Shown here: piece by piece, positions 14,354-23,332 of the stretch | Layout of the letters: every line of letters starts with the position of its first letter | Position numbering within the stretch: the stretch's first letter is position 1 | Source of the DNA: CALREJ01 sp035547395 | GTDB lineage: Bacteria; Patescibacteriota; Gracilibacteria; Peribacterales; Peribacteraceae | DNA length: 64,000 nt | Direction: 5' to 3' | Assembly (NCBI GenBank): GCA_035547395.1 | Contig: DASZVA010000012.1 | Coordinates: 1 to 64,000, forward strand | The notes under the pieces: generated by a model | The model's input: the letters and a program-made list of their open reading frames with translations, nothing else | What the model was told of the DNA's origin: nothing | Databases searched by the model: none | Made by a program: the position numbers and the translations under genes

Positions 14354-16735
14354 ATGAAAATCTCCCTCGACTGGCTTTCGGATTTCGTGACGTGGACCCT
14401 CAAAGATCCCGCCGCGATTGCGAACCGCATTACGCTCGGATCGGCGGAAGTCGAGGAGGTGGAGACGCAGGGCGCGCTTCTCGATCACTGCTGCGTCGGA
14501 AACATTCTCACGGTCGAGAAACATCCGAATGCGGACCGACTCAGTGTCTGCACGGTGGAAACGGATCAGGGGGTAAAGACCGTCGTCTGCGGCGGCACCA
14601 ACGTGCGTGCCGGAATGCTGGTCGCCTTTGCGCACGTCGGCGCGACGGTGATGTGGCACGGAGGAGAAATGATGACGCTCGAACCGGTGAAGATCAGAGG
14701 CGTCAGCAGCGAAGGCATGATCTGCGCGGCGGAGGAGCTCGATCTCGCCGACATGTTCCCGCCGAAACCCGAGGACGGCGAGCGTCCGATCATCGATTTC
14801 ACGGGTAAAAAATTAAAAACGGGAACGTCGCTGCGCGAGGCACTCGGTCTTACGGATGTGATTCTGCACATCAACAACACCGCGATCACCACGCGCCCGG
14901 ATCTCTTTTCGCACATCGGCTTCGCGCGCGAGTGCGTGGCGCTCGGCCTCGCGAAGTGGAAGAGACAACTGCCGGACATGAGCCCGCCGCGCTTCGCAGA
15001 TGCAGCTGCTCCCAAGATCACGACACAGGATCCCACGCTCGTCCCCCGCTACCATGCGGCGACGCTGCACATCGATCCGTCGGGCGAGACGCCCGACTGG
15101 ATGAAGAAGAGGCTTGCAGCCGTCGGCGTGCGCTCCATCACGCTCCCGATCGACATCACCAACTACGTAATGTTCGAGCTTGGTGCGCCGCTCCATGCAT
15201 TCGACGCATCGCACATCCACGGCGCAAGTACGTTCCGCGCATCCAAAGCAGACGAAGTCGTGACCACACTCGACGGCATCAAACGCACGCTTCCGAAAGA
15301 CACGATTGTGATGGAAGACGAGCAAGGCTTATTCGATCTCTGCGGCATCATGGGTGATCAGCGCTCATCGTGCACGGAGAAGACGACAGAGATTTTATTG
15401 CACGCACCTGTATATGACCCCATCCGCATCCGCCGCTCGATACAGACACTCAATCATCGTACCGACGCCGCAACCATCTACGAGAAAGGCATGCCGGCGA
15501 TTGCAGCGTCACTGGGATTCGCGCGAGCGCTGCGGCTCTTTGTGGAACTGTGCCCGAACGCCTCTGTCACCAGCGGACAACTGCAATGGGGAACAGATGG
15601 AAGTGCACCGACGATCCCTGTGTCGCTCGAACACATCCAGAGCAGAATCGGCGTCGACATCGCGGAGAAAGACGTCACACGCATCCTCAAGGATCTGGAA
15701 TTCGATGTGCGCAAAGGACCCAAGAAGGGCAACCTCACCGTCACTCCTCCGCTGCACCGGCTGCGCGACATCGAGGGTGAACACGACGTGATCGAGGAAG
15801 TCGGCCGCATCTTTGGCTTCGACAACGTGCCGGAGGTGATGCCCGAGGCGATGCTCAGGATTCCGCAGCGCGACAATCGCATTCACTCGCTGCGCGATCA
15901 GTTGAAGGCGGATCGGTTCGTGGAGATCGTGCCGCTCTCGTTCGTGAGCGCACAGCTTCTGAAAAAAGCGGGATTGGATCCCTCTGAAGCGGTGGAGGTA
16001 GAAAATCCTCTGGGAGATGAAACGGCGCTGCTACAGACATCAACTCTCCCGCACCTGCTTGCGCACGCGCAGCAAAATCTTCTCCTCGCCGGAGACACGC
16101 TGCGATCATTCCAGTGGAGTCACGTGTTCCACAAAGACGAACCGGAGAGACTGGAACTCGGACTGCTGCACACCTCGCGCGTGCAGACCGATCTGCTGCA
16201 TGATCCGTTCCTGCAGCTGAAGGAAGAATTGCTGCACGCGATCGGTGCAGCCAATGAAGCGATCGACATCGAAGCGGCGAAGGACGTGCCCGCCATCGCC
16301 CATCCCGGACGCGCGGCGGTGATCCGGCACGGCAACGATATCGTCGGATATTTGTTTGAAATCCATCCAATGATCCGCGCGAATTTCGACATGGTCGGGC
16401 GCGCCGCGGCAGCTGTTCTCGATCTCACGACGCTCTTTGCGCTGAAGCCGGCGAGCAAACCGGTGGAGGCCCTCCCCGCGTATCCATCGATCAGCTACGA
16501 CGTCACGCTCACGCGCACGCATCAAAAACACATCGCGCATTTGCTCCAGGAAGCGCGCCGCGCGAGTGAACTTCTGGAAGATGTCGTCATCCACGATCTC
16601 TATGCCGGCAAACCGTTGAAGGAAGGCGAGTACAACGCGACGCTGCGTTTCACGTATCGCTCGGCAGAGAAAACCCTGACGGACGACGAAGCCAAAGCCG
16701 CGCACGCGAAAGTAATGAAAAGTATTAAGGGGTGA
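14354..16735 (+). CDS. pheT: Phenylalanyl-tRNA synthetase beta subunit
   Basis: About 793 aa. It starts MKISLDWLSDFV, the standard PheT start; an upstream ATG at 14243 runs through a palindromic repeat and is rejected. The N-terminal tRNA-binding OB domain contains the typical HPNADRLSVCTVE, followed by the B3/4 and B5 regions, the catalytic-like core (EVENPLGDETALLQTSTLP) and a C-terminal FDX-ACB anticodon-binding domain (YPSISYDVTLTR to RFTYRSAEKTLTDDE). It forms an alpha2-beta2 enzyme charging tRNA-Phe. pheS is not in this window. A TGTACT box ends 8 nt before the ATG. Confidence 0.95.
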   Translation: MKISLDWLSDFVTWTLKDPAAIANRITLGSAEVEEVETQGALLDHCCVGNILTVEKHPNADRLSVCTVETDQGVKTVVCGGTNVRAGMLVAFAHVGATVMWHGGEMMTLEPVKIRGVSSEGMICAAEELDLADMFPPKPEDGERPIIDFTGKKLKTGTSLREALGLTDVILHINNTAITTRPDLFSHIGFARECVALGLAKWKRQLPDMSPPRFADAAAPKITTQDPTLVPRYHAATLHIDPSGETPDWMKKRLAAVGVRSITLPIDITNYVMFELGAPLHAFDASHIHGASTFRASKADEVVTTLDGIKRTLPKDTIVMEDEQGLFDLCGIMGDQRSSCTEKTTEILLHAPVYDPIRIRRSIQTLNHRTDAATIYEKGMPAIAASLGFARALRLFVELCPNASVTSGQLQWGTDGSAPTIPVSLEHIQSRIGVDIAEKDVTRILKDLEFDVRKGPKKGNLTVTPPLHRLRDIEGEHDVIEEVGRIFGFDNVPEVMPEAMLRIPQRDNRIHSLRDQLKADRFVEIVPLSFVSAQLLKKAGLDPSEAVEVENPLGDETALLQTSTLPHLLAHAQQNLLLAGDTLRSFQWSHVFHKDEPERLELGLLHTSRVQTDLLHDPFLQLKEELLHAIGAANEAIDIEAAKDVPAIAHPGRAAVIRHGNDIVGYLFEIHPMIRANFDMVGRAAAAVLDLTTLFALKPASKPVEALPAYPSISYDVTLTRTHQKHIAHLLQEARRASELLEDVVIHDLYAGKPLKEGEYNATLRFTYRSAEKTLTDDEAKAAHAKVMKSIKG

Positions 16736-16806
16736 GTATTAGGTATTATGGGCCTATAAAAATTACGTTGTTTCCTTAATACTTAATACAGCCCCCTTTA
16801 TACTCA
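16731..16806. repeat. Word-repeat palindrome (TATTAGGTATTA family) carrying a -10 box
   Basis: The left arm aaggggtgagtattaggtat and right arm taatacttaatac-agccccc-tttatactc are opposed. The right arm ends in TATACT (16799-16804), 6 nt before the next start codon. Related copies occur at 41980-42065 and 58728-58822. Confidence 0.7.
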
Positions 16807-16810
16807 TCTC

Positions 16811-17413
16811 ATGACCATCGTCACCAAGACCGGCGACAAGGGGGAGACGGGATTATTCGGCGGGCAGCGCGTGAAAAAATCAGATCTGCGGATTCATGCA
16901 TATGGAACGGTGGATGAATTGAATGCGGTGATCGGCATGGTGCGCGCGGAAATGAATCAACCGCAGGCAGGGACGCCTGCGGCTAGTTCACCCAAGATAC
17001 AGCCGCACCCCTCCGTGGGTGCGATATCATTGGATGAACAATTGCTGACAATTCAGAATCGCCTCTTTCGATTGGGTGCCGATCTCGCGACGCCGCGCGA
17101 AGGCAATGCACGTCCGCCGCGCATCGAACCGGAGCACATCACGGAACTGGAGACATGGATCGATGCACTCGAAGCGATCAACGATCTCCCGCATGCGTTT
17201 ATTCTTCCGGGCGGATCGAAGACCGCATCCCTCCTCCACCTCGCCCGCACGGTCTGCCGCAGAGCGGAGCGCTTCGTCACGGAGCTGCAGATGCAGGCGG
17301 ACATCGGAACGCTCGTCACGATCTATCTGAATCGTCTGAGCGATTACCTCTTCATGGCGGCGGTGCAGGCGAATAAGGACGAAGGCATCGAAAATGTGAC
17401 GGTGGAATATTGA
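16811..17413 (+). CDS. ATP:cob(I)alamin adenosyltransferase, PduO type
   Basis: 200 aa. MTIVTKTGDKGETGLFGGQRV is the P-loop-like ATP site of PduO-type enzymes, followed by RIHAYGTVDELNAVIG and the C-terminal RTVCRRAERFV and YLNRLSDYLF motifs. It converts cob(I)alamin to adenosylcobalamin. Residues about 54-76 (QAGTPAASSPKIQPHPS...) are an insertion encoded by two hairpins and are not part of the family core. The gene is likely leaderless (TATACT 6 nt before ATG). No corrinoid biosynthesis genes are visible nearby, suggesting salvage or a B12-dependent enzyme elsewhere. Confidence 0.9.
   Translation: MTIVTKTGDKGETGLFGGQRVKKSDLRIHAYGTVDELNAVIGMVRAEMNQPQAGTPAASSPKIQPHPSVGAISLDEQLLTIQNRLFRLGADLATPREGNARPPRIEPEHITELETWIDALEAINDLPHAFILPGGSKTASLLHLARTVCRRAERFVTELQMQADIGTLVTIYLNRLSDYLFMAAVQANKDEGIENVTVEY
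16967..17035 (+). repeat. In-frame double-hairpin insertion in the adenosyltransferase
   Basis: Hairpins GCAGG-GACG-CCTGC and GCACCC-CTCCGT-GGGTGC lie in frame and add about 23 residues between conserved helices of the enzyme. Confidence 0.65.
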
Positions 17414-17515
17414 GGGAATAGGGGAAATAGAAGGCATAGACGAAAAAGAGGAGTTGACGGTCCATCCTCTACACCCTCTATACCCTCTACTTCTTCTTTA
17501 CCTTCCTATTGACTA
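17414..17515. repeat. Opposed word repeats after the adenosyltransferase
   Basis: The left part has gggaataggggaaatagaagg; the right part has ctctacaccctctataccctctac. The degenerate words are opposed, as at other gene junctions. Confidence 0.5.
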
Positions 17516-17531
17516 ACATAAAGCCCATCTG

Positions 17532-17549
17532 TAGCCTCCTCCGGCTACT
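17532..17549. repeat. Hairpin immediately before bL34
   Basis: GTAGCC-TCCTCC-GGCTAC ends 1 nt before the ATG at 17550. It could affect translation initiation of rpmH or be another small palindromic element. Confidence 0.55.
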
Positions 17550-17693
17550 ATGCTTGGAAAGCTCAAATGGCGCAGGCGTCTCAGGAAACACGGTTTCCTC
17601 TCCCGCATGAAAACGGCTGACGGCCGCAAGGTTCTGTCACGCCGCCGTGCCAGCGGCCGTAAGCGCCTGACGGTGCAGAAAAAGACGAAATAA
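17550..17693 (+). CDS. rpmH: 50S ribosomal protein bL34
   Basis: 47 aa, highly basic, and too short for a usual ORF cutoff. KWRRRLRKHGFLSRMKTADG followed by RKVLSRRRASGRKRLT matches the bL34 consensus (KRxRxHGFxxRMxTxxGRxVLxxRRxKGRxRL). It is part of the large subunit. In most bacteria rpmH is followed by rnpA; here it is followed by a membrane protein, with no rnpA recognised. The N-terminus MLGKLKW differs from the common MKRTYQP. Confidence 0.93.
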   Translation: MLGKLKWRRRLRKHGFLSRMKTADGRKVLSRRRASGRKRLTVQKKTK

Positions 17694-17697
17694 GAGT

Positions 17698-17822
17698 CGG
17701 TGTATCAGAATATCAGTGAACGGAATATCAGCAGATTTTGCATATGCCATAATCACACCGCTCTGTCGTTATTCTCACACACTGATATTCAGATACTCTG
17801 GTATTCTGATATTCTACCCCTG
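17698..17822. repeat. Opposed word repeats (CAGAATATCAG / CTGATATTC)
   Basis: The left arm contains tatcagaatatcagtgaacg and gaatatcagcag; the right arm contains ctgatattcagatac and ctggtattctgatattctac. The two arms are complementary words forming a long imperfect palindrome that fills the rpmH to 17822 gap. Confidence 0.65.
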
Positions 17823-18103
17823 TGACCCGCTATCTCCAGACCCTTTCGGCGATTCTGTTCTACATTCTGGGGGCCAGCGCCTTTTTGGCGTATCTGCTGT
17901 GGGTCAATGCCATTGCACAGAAACAAATGCTTCTCTGGCTCCAGACGGTCGATCTGCCTCTTCTCTGCGTCGCATTGCTCTTTGGCGGCATCAGCGTGTA
18001 CCGGAGCATGACGCCGGGAAAACCCTCGCGCGGCCTGGCCCTCTGGATTGGCATCCCCCTTCTTTTCGTCTTTTTGCTCTCCGTTTTCCTGAAATTCTGG
18101 TAA
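17822..18103 (+). CDS. Small three-TM protein, unknown
   Basis: 93 aa from a GTG start. Three hydrophobic segments lie at about residues 8-30, 43-60 and 72-91 with short polar loops (QKQMLLW; RSMTPGKPSRG). No family recognised. It lies directly upstream of the M16 protease, separated by a poly-word spacer, and may be co-expressed. The position after rpmH is where rnpA would be expected, but there is no resemblance to RnpA. Confidence 0.6.
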   Translation: MTRYLQTLSAILFYILGASAFLAYLLWVNAIAQKQMLLWLQTVDLPLLCVALLFGGISVYRSMTPGKPSRGLALWIGIPLLFVFLLSVFLKFW

Positions 18104-18111
18104 GTTCGCTT

Positions 18112-18153
18112 TCCACCCATTTTCAATTTTCTTTTTCAATTTTCAATTTCTCC
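18112..18153. repeat. ATTTTCAATTTTC word repeat
   Basis: Repeated words attttcaattttc and tttttcaattttcaattt fill the gap upstream of the M16 protease. The same word occurs at 37681-37715 inside yebC and at 56890-56985. Confidence 0.55.
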
Positions 18154-18154
18154 T

Positions 18155-19417
18155 ATGTATACCATGCAACGTCTGGCCTCCGGCCTCCCTGTCATCGTCG
18201 CTCCCGTCGACGGCACATCGTCCGTCACCGTCATGGTCTTCGCCGGCGCTGGGTCCCGTTACGAAAACAGAAACGAGCGCGGCATCAGCCACTTTTTGGA
18301 GCACATGTTCTTCAAGGGCGGCAACAAGTATAAGACGACGCAGGAAGTGAGTGCCGCGATCGACGGCGTCGGCGGCGACTTCAACGCCTTTACCGGCAAA
18401 GAGTACGCGGGCTACTACGTGAAAGTCGCGAGCGAGGAGACGCGCCTTGCATGCGATGTTCTCAGCGACATGTTGCTGCACGCATCCTTCCCGCCGGAAG
18501 AGATTGATAAAGAGCGCGGCGTGATCATGGAAGAAGAGCGCATGTACCAGGACACCCCGATGTACCGCGCGGGCTGGGATTTTGAGGAGCTGCTCTTTGG
18601 CGATCATCCGCTCGGCTGGGACACGATCGGCACGGAAGACGTGATCCGCTCCGTCACGCAGGCGGACTTCAAAAAACACCGCGACGATCTCTACGGACCA
18701 AACAACTGTGTGCTCGCGTTCTCGGGAAAGATCACCGAAAAAGAAGCGATGGCGCTTGCCGAGGAATTCTTCGCGCCCTTAAGCGGCGGCAAGGACAGAA
18801 CATTCGATCCGCTCACGCAGTACGGTCCCGACAAGATTTTCCTCCGCAAGAAGAACACCGAACAGGCGCACCTCGTCCTCGGCGTTCCCGGCATCGGTTC
18901 GCTCGACAAAGACCACTTCGTTCATAAGCTTTTGGCCATCATGCTCGGCGGCAACATGAGCTCGCGCATGTTCCTGAGGATCCGCGAGGCGAAGGGACTC
19001 TGCTACTACATCTCGACCGACACCGACAACTACCTCGATGCCGGCGCTCTCTCGACCCGGGCCGGCGTGGACCAGTCGCGACTCGATGAAGCCATCACGG
19101 ACATTGCGCACGAGTACATGCTCGCGGCGAAGGAGGGATTCATGCAGGACGAGCTCGATCGCGCGAAGTCGTTCCTGAAGGGAAAGATCATCCTGTCGCT
19201 CGAAGACAGCGAGGAGAGAGCTCACTTCTACGGCAAGCAGCAGCTCCTCTATCCATTCGTCCGCGACGTGCCCAAGTACATCGAGGAAGTCGAGAAGGTG
19301 ACGAAGGACCAGGTCGATGAACTGGCCAAGAGACTGCTCGATCCGTCCAAATTCCGCCTCGTCGTGATCGGCAAGGACGTGGAGAAGGATCGGTTCGAGA
19401 AAATTCTCGGAGCGTAA
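18155..19417 (+). CDS. M16 family zinc peptidase (processing-peptidase-like)
   Basis: 420 aa. The inverted zinc motif HFLEH (residues 46-50) is followed by MFFKGG, with the distal Glu in the segment ERGVIMEEERM about 76 residues later, as in pitrilysin/insulinase family M16B (PqqL/YmxG/MPP-like) proteins. The C-terminal half is the inactive M16 domain (AKGLCYYIS). Neither signal peptide nor TM is evident, so it is likely cytoplasmic or membrane-associated and degrades small peptides. Only one M16 protein is seen here, whereas many bacteria have a pair. Confidence 0.9.
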   Translation: MYTMQRLASGLPVIVAPVDGTSSVTVMVFAGAGSRYENRNERGISHFLEHMFFKGGNKYKTTQEVSAAIDGVGGDFNAFTGKEYAGYYVKVASEETRLACDVLSDMLLHASFPPEEIDKERGVIMEEERMYQDTPMYRAGWDFEELLFGDHPLGWDTIGTEDVIRSVTQADFKKHRDDLYGPNNCVLAFSGKITEKEAMALAEEFFAPLSGGKDRTFDPLTQYGPDKIFLRKKNTEQAHLVLGVPGIGSLDKDHFVHKLLAIMLGGNMSSRMFLRIREAKGLCYYISTDTDNYLDAGALSTRAGVDQSRLDEAITDIAHEYMLAAKEGFMQDELDRAKSFLKGKIILSLEDSEERAHFYGKQQLLYPFVRDVPKYIEEVEKVTKDQVDELAKRLLDPSKFRLVVIGKDVEKDRFEKILGA

Positions 19418-19930
19418 GGGCCTCGACTCATGCATTCCCTCTCCCCGCGGGAGAGGGTTAGGGAGAGGAGGTATACGTCGTCAGAATCCAGCGCCTTCCG
19501 CGTCATACAGAGCAAGATGTTTGACGATCCTCCATCCCGCGAAATCACTGACCCCGAACGCAATCGGCATCCGAATGAAGCACCAATGCCCGAGGAAAAA
19601 ACCGGCGATGTCACTCCTCCACCTGATACTCCGCCGCAGGAGCCGCCGCATATGCCCGGCAAAGAATCCTCCAATGCAAATCCTGCTCACCCGCCGTCGG
19701 AACGAGGATAAGAATCGGCTTACGTATTCCCTCTCCCCGAGGGAGAGGGTTAGGGAGAGGGGGAATCGGTCGCTCGTAGAAGCCAGTCGATACAAAGCAT
19801 ACTCATGCCGATCCATATTTCATTTTTCGTATACCTTCCTGCTTTTGTTTGGATAATACCGTGAAAAATGGAATGTCTTTTACCCCTCTCCTCAATCCTC
19901 TCCCATAGGGAGAGGAAGAATATCTACCCC
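19418..19930. other. 513-bp gap with three CCCTCTCC palindromes
   Basis: No convincing gene. It contains palindromes CCCTCTCCC-cgc-GGGAGAGGG at 19437-19457 and CCCTCTCCC-cga-GGGAGAGGG at 19729-19749, each followed by TTAGGGAGAGG, and CCTCTCCC-ata-GGGAGAGG at 19897-19915. A proline-rich 64-codon frame (19517-19711) lies between the first two but lacks a start signal. The elements probably terminate the convergent M16 and TPR genes. Confidence 0.7.
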
Positions 19931-21850
19931 TCATTCTTCCCCTATCTGCCGCAACGCAGACAATGCCGACGCATTCTGCGGATCGATCTGGAGCACGGTC
20001 TTGAACTGTGCGACGGCATCGGCTGTGTCGCCGGCATTGTATTCGAGCAGCGCCAGGTTGATGCGTGCGGCAATCGTCATTGGATCCAATGCAATCGCTG
20101 TCTTGTAATCCTTCATCGCATCCGCGGTTTTCCCGAGGCTGTCTTCCGCGACGGCCAGATTGTAGTAGGCGTCGGGATTGTACGGATCGATACCGATCGC
20201 GGTGTGATAGTTTGCAATCGCATCCTGATACTGACTCTGCACGGCACTGAGTGCCCCGAGATCCACGTAAATGTCCTGCGGCCGCGTGGGATTGAGCGAG
20301 AGCGCGGTCTGATATTCCTCCTGCGCACCGGTGAAGTTCCCCTGCTCAGCATAGACAATGCCGAGCCCGAAATGCGCGTCGGGACTTTTATCATCCAGCT
20401 TGAGCGCTTTGTCGTATGCATCGAGCGCGGCGGCATAGTTCTTCTGCTTTCTGTACGCGGCACCGAGATTGGTGTAGGTGCGCGGATGCGGTTTGATCGC
20501 TATCGACTTCTGATAATCCGCGATCGCTGTCGTCAGGTCATTTTGCAGGCGATAGGCATTGCCGAGGTTGTTATACGCGACGTACGACGCGTCGGGATAC
20601 ACCTTGATCACATTCTCAAACAGCGACTGCGTGTCCTGCCAGACGAGCGACTGCCGGTACGCGAGCACCGCGAGTCCGGCAACCATCAGACCGCCGACTG
20701 TGATTGACGCGGCGGAGACGCGCCGGATATGAGCGTCGTTGATGTGATCAAGCACCCACAGAAGAAATCCGCCAACCGCGAGGAAGATGCCGATCTGCGG
20801 TACGTACGCGTAGCGGTCGGATGCAAAGTAGATGTCGAGATCCCCTTTCGAAAAATTGATGAGCGTCGGCGCGACCGTGGTGAAGTAGAAGAGCAATCCG
20901 GCGGAGACGAGTGGCAATTTTTTTCTACAGAGAACGATGACCGCCAGAAGAATCACGATAAAAATCGCGGGCAGGAAGAAATCCGGAGACGCCAGGGTGA
21001 TCGCCTTCGTGTACGGATAGAGCAGCGAATATCCAAACGGCCAGAAGATATGCCAGATATAGAACGCCGTACTCTTGAAGGCCATCAGAATTTTTTCGAG
21101 CAGCGTCGATGATGCGATGACGCTCTGCTTTCCAAAGAGAGACACGACGCCGAGAATGAGCGCGAGCGCGAGGTACGGAATTTTATTCAGTAGGGGTTTG
21201 GCATGCCAAACCCCTATGGACCGGGCAAACAGACGCCCCTCCGCCCAATCGATCAGAAGCAGCACCACCGGCAAGGTGATCACCATCACTTTGGAAAGCA
21301 GTCCGAAAAGAAACAGAGCAACACTGAGCCAGTACAGAAATTTTCTGCCGCCGCGCGAGGCATACAGATAACTGATGATCGAACCGAGGAAGAAGAACGT
21401 GCTCAGCACGTCTTTGCGCGCGCTCGCCCACTCGACCGCTTCCGTGTTGAGCGGATGGACGAGAAAGGCGAGTCCGAAGAAAAGAGCCAGCCACTTCCGG
21501 CGCAGTAGAAGAAACAAAACCCACGCCACAAGCAGTGCGTTGAGCGTATGGAGGATCAAATTATCGAGGTGATACAAAAAGGGACTCGTGCCGACGATCG
21601 CGTACTCGATCTGGTACGTGAAGAACGTAAGCGGAATGTAGAGTTCCGGATCGAAGTGCGTGAAGATCCAGGCGAGAGATGCACCATTGATGTGACGGAT
21701 CGCCGCGTTCTCATAAATCAGCATGCCGTCGTCCCAGCGGACGAACGCGTCATGCAGCGATCCGGCATAGATGAGAAGCCCGATGACAAAAAAACCGGCG
21801 ATAACGCCAAGCAGCACGCGCGGCCGGGGAAGAAACGGCAGGTCTTCCAT
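19931..21850 (-). CDS. Polytopic membrane protein with C-terminal TPRs (TMTC/O-mannosyltransferase-like)
   Basis: About 639 aa from the ATG at 21850. The first 400 residues carry roughly ten TM helices with the GT-C-like early loop AFVRWDDGMLIYEN and HPLNTEAVEWASARKD, typical of the TMTC-type (DUF1736) glycosyltransferase family. Residues about 410-635 contain six to seven TPR units (YNNLGNAYRLQNDLTTAIADY and following). The family transfers sugars from lipid carriers to secreted proteins; a role in glycosylating surface proteins is inference. A TACAAT box ends 6 nt before the ATG. A perfect 26-bp palindrome (21191-21216) is inserted in frame. Confidence 0.8.
   Translation of the reverse strand: MEDLPFLPRPRVLLGVIAGFFVIGLLIYAGSLHDAFVRWDDGMLIYENAAIRHINGASLAWIFTHFDPELYIPLTFFTYQIEYAIVGTSPFLYHLDNLILHTLNALLVAWVLFLLLRRKWLALFFGLAFLVHPLNTEAVEWASARKDVLSTFFFLGSIISYLYASRGGRKFLYWLSVALFLFGLLSKVMVITLPVVLLLIDWAEGRLFARSIGVWHAKPLLNKIPYLALALILGVVSLFGKQSVIASSTLLEKILMAFKSTAFYIWHIFWPFGYSLLYPYTKAITLASPDFFLPAIFIVILLAVIVLCRKKLPLVSAGLLFYFTTVAPTLINFSKGDLDIYFASDRYAYVPQIGIFLAVGGFLLWVLDHINDAHIRRVSAASITVGGLMVAGLAVLAYRQSLVWQDTQSLFENVIKVYPDASYVAYNNLGNAYRLQNDLTTAIADYQKSIAIKPHPRTYTNLGAAYRKQKNYAAALDAYDKALKLDDKSPDAHFGLGIVYAEQGNFTGAQEEYQTALSLNPTRPQDIYVDLGALSAVQSQYQDAIANYHTAIGIDPYNPDAYYNLAVAEDSLGKTADAMKDYKTAIALDPMTIAARINLALLEYNAGDTADAVAQFKTVLQIDPQNASALSALRQIGEE
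21191..21216. repeat. Perfect 26-bp palindrome inside the TMTC-like gene
   Basis: TAGGGGTTTGGCA followed by its exact reverse complement TGCCAAACCCCTA. It is read in frame as SIGVWHAKPL between two transmembrane segments. Confidence 0.85.
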
Positions 21851-21989
21851 AAACGCATTGTACGACAGACTGGTTGAATGCACAGCAGAGTCTGCTATCC
21901 TTGGCCACTTCGGCAATAGCCGCCGACACAAAACGGAATGAGCGGATTTTTGTCAGGAATTCATTCAAACCCTGTCATAGCACACGATC

Positions 21990-23204
21990 ATGATCCGACA
22001 GCCCTTCCTCATCGGCATCATCGCAACCGCAGCATTCGTCGGGACGACCGTCGTCTCGGCGCAGACGGATTGGACCGCGAATCTGAGTGATCCGGGCAAT
22101 CCCATGTGGCAGCAGATGCCAATGAACGGATCATCGGCAAGCGGCCTCCAGTACGGAGCGAACGCCGCGAATTTCCCCGACATGCCCGTCACGTTCCGTC
22201 AGGTGATCTGGATGATTTCGCAGTATGACCGATACGTCGTGCAGCCGATGCGCATGCAGCTTGCCAGCCTGCAGCAACAGGTGAATTCGATTCAAACCAC
22301 GTCCTACTCGTCGAGCGGTTACGGCTCCTGCGGCATTCATCAGGTCGGCGACACCTACGCCGCACCCGATAACTGCAATGTCTGCACCTGTACAAGCAAC
22401 GGACAGATCTGCACGGAGCGCGCCTGTCAGATGTCCTCTTCCTCTTCTCCGATTTGCAATTATACGATGTGTATCCGTCCGCCGGCGGGGTGTTACGCAG
22501 ATAGATCGAATCCTTCCTACGGCTGTTGCGGACGTATCGTGTGTCCCGCTAACGGCAGCTCGTCTTCCGCGTATTCCTACGGCAATTCCTGTGGCGGCCA
22601 TCAGGTCGGCGACCGGTACTGGAACGGCTGCAATCTCTGCACCTGCACCAGCAGCGGTCAGATCTGCACGATGAACGCCTGCCGGATCTTCGGATCGTCT
22701 TCCTCGTCGCAGCAGTATTGCAATTACTCCATGTGCGCACAGCCGCCCGCGGGCTGCTATCAGGACCGCACAAACCCCGCATACGGCTGCTGCGGCCGCG
22801 TCGTCTGTCCCGGCGGAGGGGGCGGATCGTCTTTTCCCAGCGGAGGATCGTGCGGAAATCATCAGGTCGGCGATCAATACTGGGTCGGTAATTGCAGCAT
22901 CTGCACCTGCACCGCAAACGGCCAGGTCTGCTCGACGAGCAGCGATCCAGGCTGCCATCAGCCATCCTCCTGTGAATCCATCGATTGCGCGGCACCGCCC
23001 GTCGGCTGCCACTATGCAAATCCGGTCATCTCAAACGGCTGCGTACAGTCATGCGGTCAGCTTGTTTGTAACTGGCAATCATCGCTCCCCTCCGGCGGGG
23101 GCTCCTGTGCAAACGGCCATGGCGTCGGCGATCAGTACTGGATCGACAGCTGCCATACCTGCACCTGTACGGCGAATGGACAGGTCTGCAGCAATCACTG
23201 CTGA
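21990..23204 (+). CDS. Secreted cysteine-rich protein with pacifastin/VWC-like domains
   Basis: 404 aa with a signal peptide (cleavage likely after VVSA, about residue 24). After a short helical region come seven alternating cysteine modules. Type A (four copies, for example CGGHQVGDRYWNGCNLCTC then TSSGQICTMNAC) fits the pacifastin/VWC-like pattern C-x(9-14)-C-N-x-C-x-C-x(3)-G-x(2)-C-T-x(3)-C. Type B (three copies, for example CNYSMCAQPPAGC then YGCCGRVVC) is a second six-cysteine unit. The arrangement is A-B-A-B-A-B-A with Ser/Gly linkers. Such domains in animals are protease inhibitors or ligand binders; here the function is unknown. Proper folding needs disulphide formation outside the cytoplasm. 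It is next to another Ser/Asn-rich secreted protein. Confidence 0.8.
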   Translation: MIRQPFLIGIIATAAFVGTTVVSAQTDWTANLSDPGNPMWQQMPMNGSSASGLQYGANAANFPDMPVTFRQVIWMISQYDRYVVQPMRMQLASLQQQVNSIQTTSYSSSGYGSCGIHQVGDTYAAPDNCNVCTCTSNGQICTERACQMSSSSSPICNYTMCIRPPAGCYADRSNPSYGCCGRIVCPANGSSSSAYSYGNSCGGHQVGDRYWNGCNLCTCTSSGQICTMNACRIFGSSSSSQQYCNYSMCAQPPAGCYQDRTNPAYGCCGRVVCPGGGGGSSFPSGGSCGNHQVGDQYWVGNCSICTCTANGQVCSTSSDPGCHQPSSCESIDCAAPPVGCHYANPVISNGCVQSCGQLVCNWQSSLPSGGGSCANGHGVGDQYWIDSCHTCTCTANGQVCSNHC

Positions 23205-23332
23205 CGGCCGGGAATCGGCCTGCTGATGGAAAGTATGGACATACAAAAATCTGACGGGAGTCTGTAAGGCGCTTTCTTTCGCCACGTCATACAGGAGTAA
23301 CCGGGATTATTTCTTTTTACTCCAGCGCGTTT

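Noticed and set aside
17822..18103. Possible rnpA after rpmH
   Set aside because: The product is a three-TM protein without the RnpA RNR motif.
19517..19711. Proline-rich 64-codon frame between CCCTCTCC palindromes
   Set aside because: No SD or -10/start arrangement, low complexity and flanked by repeats; not convincing as a gene.
19868..20707. 279-aa plus-strand frame opposite the TPR region
   Set aside because: Antisense shadow of the TMTC-like TPR gene; no family features.
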